In this document: one piece after another, positions 6,561 to 10,090 of the stretch
Layout of the letters: the number at the start of each line of letters is the position of its first letter
Position numbering within the stretch: position 1 is the first letter of the stretch
Source: Entrophospora sp. SA101
Lineage: Eukaryota; Glomeromycota; Glomeromycetes; Entrophosporales; Entrophosporaceae
Direction of reading: 5' to 3'
Assembly: GCA_958430865.1 (NCBI GenBank)
Contig: CAUDNR010000231.1
Coordinates: 25,068 to 35,157, forward strand
DNA length: 10,090 nt
Position numbers and translations under genes: made by a program
Notes under the pieces: model-generated
What the model was told of the DNA's origin: nothing
Database searches by the model: none
The model's input: the letters and a program-made list of their open reading frames with translations, nothing else

Positions 6561-7780
6561 TCAACTAGTATCATTTATATATGTAGACTAGGAAAACAAT
6601 TCTCTCCAAATAAGATTATACACTAAATTAAAGTATCATGACAGAACAGCAAAAACCAAGATGTTTTTTTACCTTTGCACAGGAATAAGGTTGTGGGCGA
6701 AACCTCCTTAGTAATTGCTGAAACCATGGCAAAACTATATTAAATCTTATCAAAAATCCTGTTGAAACTATGCCGAAATGGTGAAACCTCAAAATGCGGA
6801 ACTCTGCCAAAACTATAATAAACAATTAATGTGTAACCTGCCGAAACCCTGCTGATTGATTTCTGGAGGAGTTTCAGCAAGCAACCTTACACAGGAATAG
6901 GAAAATTTGGATTCAACTGAGCTGCTAGATCATATTTGTTTTCTTTTATGGGACTAGACCTAATGCTAAGAGAACAGGGGACATATCAAAGATGTCAGGG
7001 AGATGAACAAGAGTGAATGAAATGATGATATGCTGCCCCTTCTCAAAGATACAATTGGTAAGATCAAGTGGATATATCAACCAATTGGCTAAAACACAAG
7101 TATTCCTCCTGGGTGAACTCATTCCTCCATCTGGGAGTTGTACCTAAACATAAAAAAGGTTATGGATTGGTTGCTGTAAAGAGATCCTAATCAGCAAGGA
7201 AACATGTAGCTCAAAAACCAAAAGCTATTATTAATTAGTTGATGGAGGACTACAGTTCCCAAAAGGTTATGTAATCATCTCACCCAAACAACCTATCCCT
7301 AATACTTCCAATGAAGTTATTATCATTCTGACTCTGAAACTTGAGTTCAAATGAAGAGGATTATCAAGAAATTAAAAGAGAACTCAATTTTGTGAGTTTT
7401 TCTGTACATAACTATTATTTAGGGAAAATATCTATTATAGATGAGGCAGATGCTTTTGAATTAAAGATATGAATATTTTCATGTTATGCAGATTCAGTGG
7501 GTTTTTTTTATAGTACCGTTTGGCAGGCCAATTAGAGATTACCAATTAGTAGGCTCTATGAATAGTGAATGCAAGGCTGAAATTTATCCAGAAGCCTATG
7601 CTACTAAATGAGGTAAAGGTAAAAAGAATAAAGTTTCTACCCCTTAGCAAGAAAGCAAACTATGATATTAACAACCAAGCACTTACCTGGTGTGTTACTT
7701 TCTGTTAGCTTAGTGTTTTTAAGAGCATTCTTTCTATTGTGATATCTAGCCCTGAAATTTCCTGTGACATAACATTTAAT
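6561..7780. other. GC-richer non-coding island with decayed coding-like fragments
   Basis: Base composition differs locally: I count 28 of 60 G+C at 6841-6900 and 21 of 60 at 7021-7080, against 12 of 60 at 1441-1500. No frame is long. Short protein-like stretches survive. 7465-7611 on the + strand reads VPFGRPIRDYQLVGSMNSEC and then AEIYPEAYATK before TGA, with more readable codons after the stop. 7021-7092 reads NDDMLPLLKDTIGKIKWIYQ. Both are cut by stops and have no start. The pattern suggests an old, mutated gene or transposon of different composition. No family is recognised. Confidence 0.4.
6690..6880. repeat. Degenerate array of a CTGCCGAAAC-like motif
   Basis: Variants recur at irregular spacing: TTGCTGAAACCATGG, CTGTTGAAACTATGCCGAAA, GGTGAAACCT, CTGCCAAAACTAT, CTGCCGAAACCCTGCTG. 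In addition, CACAGGAATA occurs near both ends of the tract (about 6678 and 6889). It looks like an eroded minisatellite with a unit of roughly 10-12 bases. The short minus-strand open frame across it is a by-product. Confidence 0.4.
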
Positions 7781-7968
7781 GATTTTTTTCACAATAAAAT
7801 TATAAACTCGGTTTTAGTTTGCCCTTTAACTGGCTCAAACCAAATTGTTCGGATCTTTATTTAACTTAATAATAAATATATCGAATGAATTATTTTATTT
7901 AATATAATTAATTAATTAATTATGTATATATATATTATAAATAATTAACCAAAAAAACCAAAATTTAA
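7781..7968. other. 3' flank of the ZNFX1-like gene with simple repeats
   Basis: This very AT-rich segment contains an (ATTA)n run near 7905-7922 and a (TA)n run near 7924-7936, directly downstream of the minus-strand stop codon. It probably includes the 3' untranslated region. Confidence 0.5.
7894..7899 (-). terminator. Candidate polyadenylation signal AATAAA for the ZNFX1-like gene
   Basis: On the minus strand AATAAA lies about 70 bases beyond the TAA stop at 7971-7969. A second AATAAA occurs at 7861-7856. Either is well placed, but both sit in AT-rich DNA. Confidence 0.35.
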
Positions 7969-10090
7969 TTAAACAATAAAGTTAAAACGAGGAGTAGTAT
8001 TAGTATTACTACCCATAGATTCAAATTCATTATCTCGTCTATTGGTTGCAGTAAGAACATGAGCAGCTCCACCAATTGTTTCACCACATTCTGGACAACT
8101 AAAATTAATTTATTTTAATATAAGAAATGAAAATATACATTTAGAAATAATATAAACTCACACACTCATATATATATTACCTGCTTGTTACCATTGCTCC
8201 ACCACAATCTCCAATAGTATACTAAAATAAATAAAAATAGAATTGATAATAAATAATTAGCGTACATGCCTTTCTTTTTGTTAAAAAATAATTAAATTTT
8301 TTTTTATATAACGTACAGGATGACCATTGGGACATTGATACCAATGACCTATTCAAAAATAAAAATTAAATAAATAATAACAATTAGTAGAGTTTTTTAA
8401 AAACATAAAATTAGTAACCAAAAAATCCATTACCAGATCCTCTAAATTCGCTAGCCATAGCTCTATGAATTTCCATCTTCTCTTCTCTTGTCAAAATACC
8501 AGCCTTCGCTGCCACCTCTTCAATTTCATCTATATCTTTTAAAATTTTATTAATTCTCTCAATACATTGACCTACAAAATGGTTCATATTTTGCATCTTG
8601 AATAACTTATTATTTTTAATTGTATCACACTCTTTACGTAAACTTTTACATTTATCTAACAATTTGTCTTGCTTTTTTTTGGTCATTGATCTTTTTTTTG
8701 GATTTCTTAATTCGAACCTGGCTATAGAACATTCAAACTCCAACGATTCTAGATGAGCCAATGCATTCATTTTTTTGGATTTGGAAAGATCTGATGTAAC
8801 AATTATTTCGTTAATGTGTCGTTTCCGTGACTTAATTAAAGCTTTATGAAGTTTTAGCCAAGCATTTCGCGATTTTGTTATATTTTCATTGGAAACATTG
8901 GAAACTGAGTCATTAATTTCAGTTATAATTGAAGTTACTTCTTTAAGCATCAAATACTGAACATTCAAGATTTCAAAAAAGGCTTCCAAATATAATCTTT
9001 TATCAATCTGTGGAGTAGGTATTCCAACTTGTTGTAGCGTTTCTTGTAATTTTTGCTGCTTCTGTCGTGCTGTATTAGCAACTCCAAGATTCAAGCTTGA
9101 TTCAAAATTTTTTATCAAATCGTCATAATCGGGTTGTGATTTTGATTTTTCATTATATCTGAAACAACAAAAAATTTTAAAAAATTTAATTTTAAAGAAC
9201 AAAATCTAGAATAGCAATTTTTATTCATCTTCCAGTAAAATAATACTTACAAATTTGTTACAGCAGCTTCAAATGCCAATTTATGCGGTGGGGTTTTTGT
9301 TGAAGATATTATTGATGTTAATTCTTTATAGATCTCCAATAAATATTTAACATGTTTTTTCCAATCGGATTCCTGTGATGCAGCAATTGAATAAGCCTCG
9401 AGATTACCAAATTTTTCATAACTTGTAACTTCATTAGCGTCAAATCGATAGTTTTTATTATCATTTTTAGTTTGATAATTTATTGTAGGATTATTACAAT
9501 TTTTAATTATGTTTTCCAGGAATTTAGCCCTATTTGTTTCAAGTGTTCTAATGCTATTTTCTAGACGATCTTTTTGTGTCTTCAATTTCAATTCATAAGT
9601 CATTAAAAATTTCTTGTTTTGAACATCCAAAGTAAACTTCTTTATCACTCTACCATATCTATGAATATTTTTAATTGGCGCTCTACAATTAGGACATACT
9701 TTGATTTTACGAGGTTGATGTGTGATTGGTTTAATTGCTGTCCAACCTTGTGGATCGCCTTCATAGAAATCTTGCATTTCCATATGACCATCCATTGATT
9801 CCATTGTAAAAACATGACCACACTCTAAAACTATCATACGCTCTTCATTCCAATTTACATCCTCAAAAGTACTTTGCATCACCATATCCGCAACTTTAAA
9901 CAATTTATATTATAATATTATTATCATAATTTTTATTTTTTTCAAAACCCCCTCCCCCTTTTAGATAGATTAAATTAAACAAACCTTGTCTTTTAACATT
10001 ATCCGATGCGTGATTAATACAATATTCTTTTGACGGGCATGTTTCACCACAAACACCGAAACATTCACATCCACATTCCAATCTTTTACG
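7969..10090 (-). CDS. NFX1-type zinc finger protein, ZNFX1-like, C-terminal part (six exons, 5' end outside window)
   Basis: Exons: 10090-9985, 9893-9251, 9158-8434, 8348-8317, 8221-8181, 8098-7969. The five GT-AG introns are 91, 92, 85, 95 and 82 nt. Exon phases fit, giving 558 visible residues. Residues 1-35 are the end of an NFX1-type Cys-rich finger (CGCECFGVCGETCP). Residues about 58-112 are a RING-like module with LECGHVF (C60, H62) and CPNCRAPI (C102, C105), then HRYGR. Lys/Glu-rich, probably helical or coiled regions follow. Residues 492-521 form an RZ-type finger, WYQCPNGHPYTIGDCGGAM then CPEC, with ligands C497, H501, C517 and C520. The RZ motif is split over three exons, which supports the splice model strongly. 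ZNFX1 proteins carry an N-terminal UPF1-like SF1 helicase, expected beyond the right edge, and act in RNA surveillance and small-RNA silencing (ZNFX-1 in nematodes, Hrr1 in fission yeast). The RZ finger is shared with RNF213. The name follows domain order; the helicase is not seen, so orthology is inferred. Confidence 0.88.

Noticed and set aside
6628..6825. 65-codon minus-strand frame
   Set aside because: It spans the degenerate motif array; the recurring Phe/Gly/Arg pattern comes from the repeat, with no known motif.
8411..9202. Reading 8411-9202 and 9247-9903 as two separate single-exon genes
   Set aside because: Both frames run into introns at their ends. Canonical GT-AG splicing joins them in phase, and continuing past 8434 by splicing completes the RZ finger.

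Overview
The window looks like nuclear DNA from an AT-rich fungus, most plausibly an arbuscular mycorrhizal fungus (Glomeromycotina, Rhizophagus-like). Three things suggest this: strongly AT-rich intergenic DNA; short spliceosomal introns (77-95 nt, as read from exon phase and domain continuity); and a ZNFX1-type zinc-finger gene whose C-terminal architecture resembles proteins I recall from Rhizophagus. The assignment is inference, since no marker gene is present. There is no sign of prokaryotic organisation: no operons, no ribosome binding sites and no CRISPR array.

Layout. (1) Positions 1-152 hold the C-terminal 49 codons of an unrecognised gene on the + strand. (2) Positions 153-791 are AT-rich spacer with one weak minus-strand open frame. 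(3) A two-exon minus-strand gene (1462-1035 and 957-792) encodes a predicted 197-residue secreted protein: signal peptide, basic segment, Thr/Pro-rich stalk and GPI-anchor-like tail. Its only intron appears to be of the GC-AG class, and leaving it unspliced would give a 147-residue form without the anchor. (4) Positions about 1480-7790 are a gene-poor, repeat-rich interval. It contains two related copies of an uncharacterised dispersed repeat (A from 2503, B from 4914), an exact 374-bp tandem duplication inside copy A, a lone terminal-repeat-like end of a pogo/Tigger-type DNA transposon near 4068-4170, a cluster of stem-loop units at 5431-5583, a compact 65-bp hairpin at 6496-6560, a degenerate motif array near 6690-6880, and a locally GC-richer stretch (about 6600-7780) with decayed coding-like fragments. 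(5) The minus strand from 10090 down to 7969 carries the last six exons of a ZNFX1-like gene, open at the right edge.

The three genes have no evident functional link. The best supported biology is the ZNFX1-like protein, a family tied to RNA surveillance and small-RNA silencing. It lies next to a transposon-remnant-rich interval, which is suggestive only as context. The most checkable novel points are the GC-AG intron with its possible anchored/soluble switch, the perfect 374-bp tandem duplication, and the unnamed A/B repeat family.
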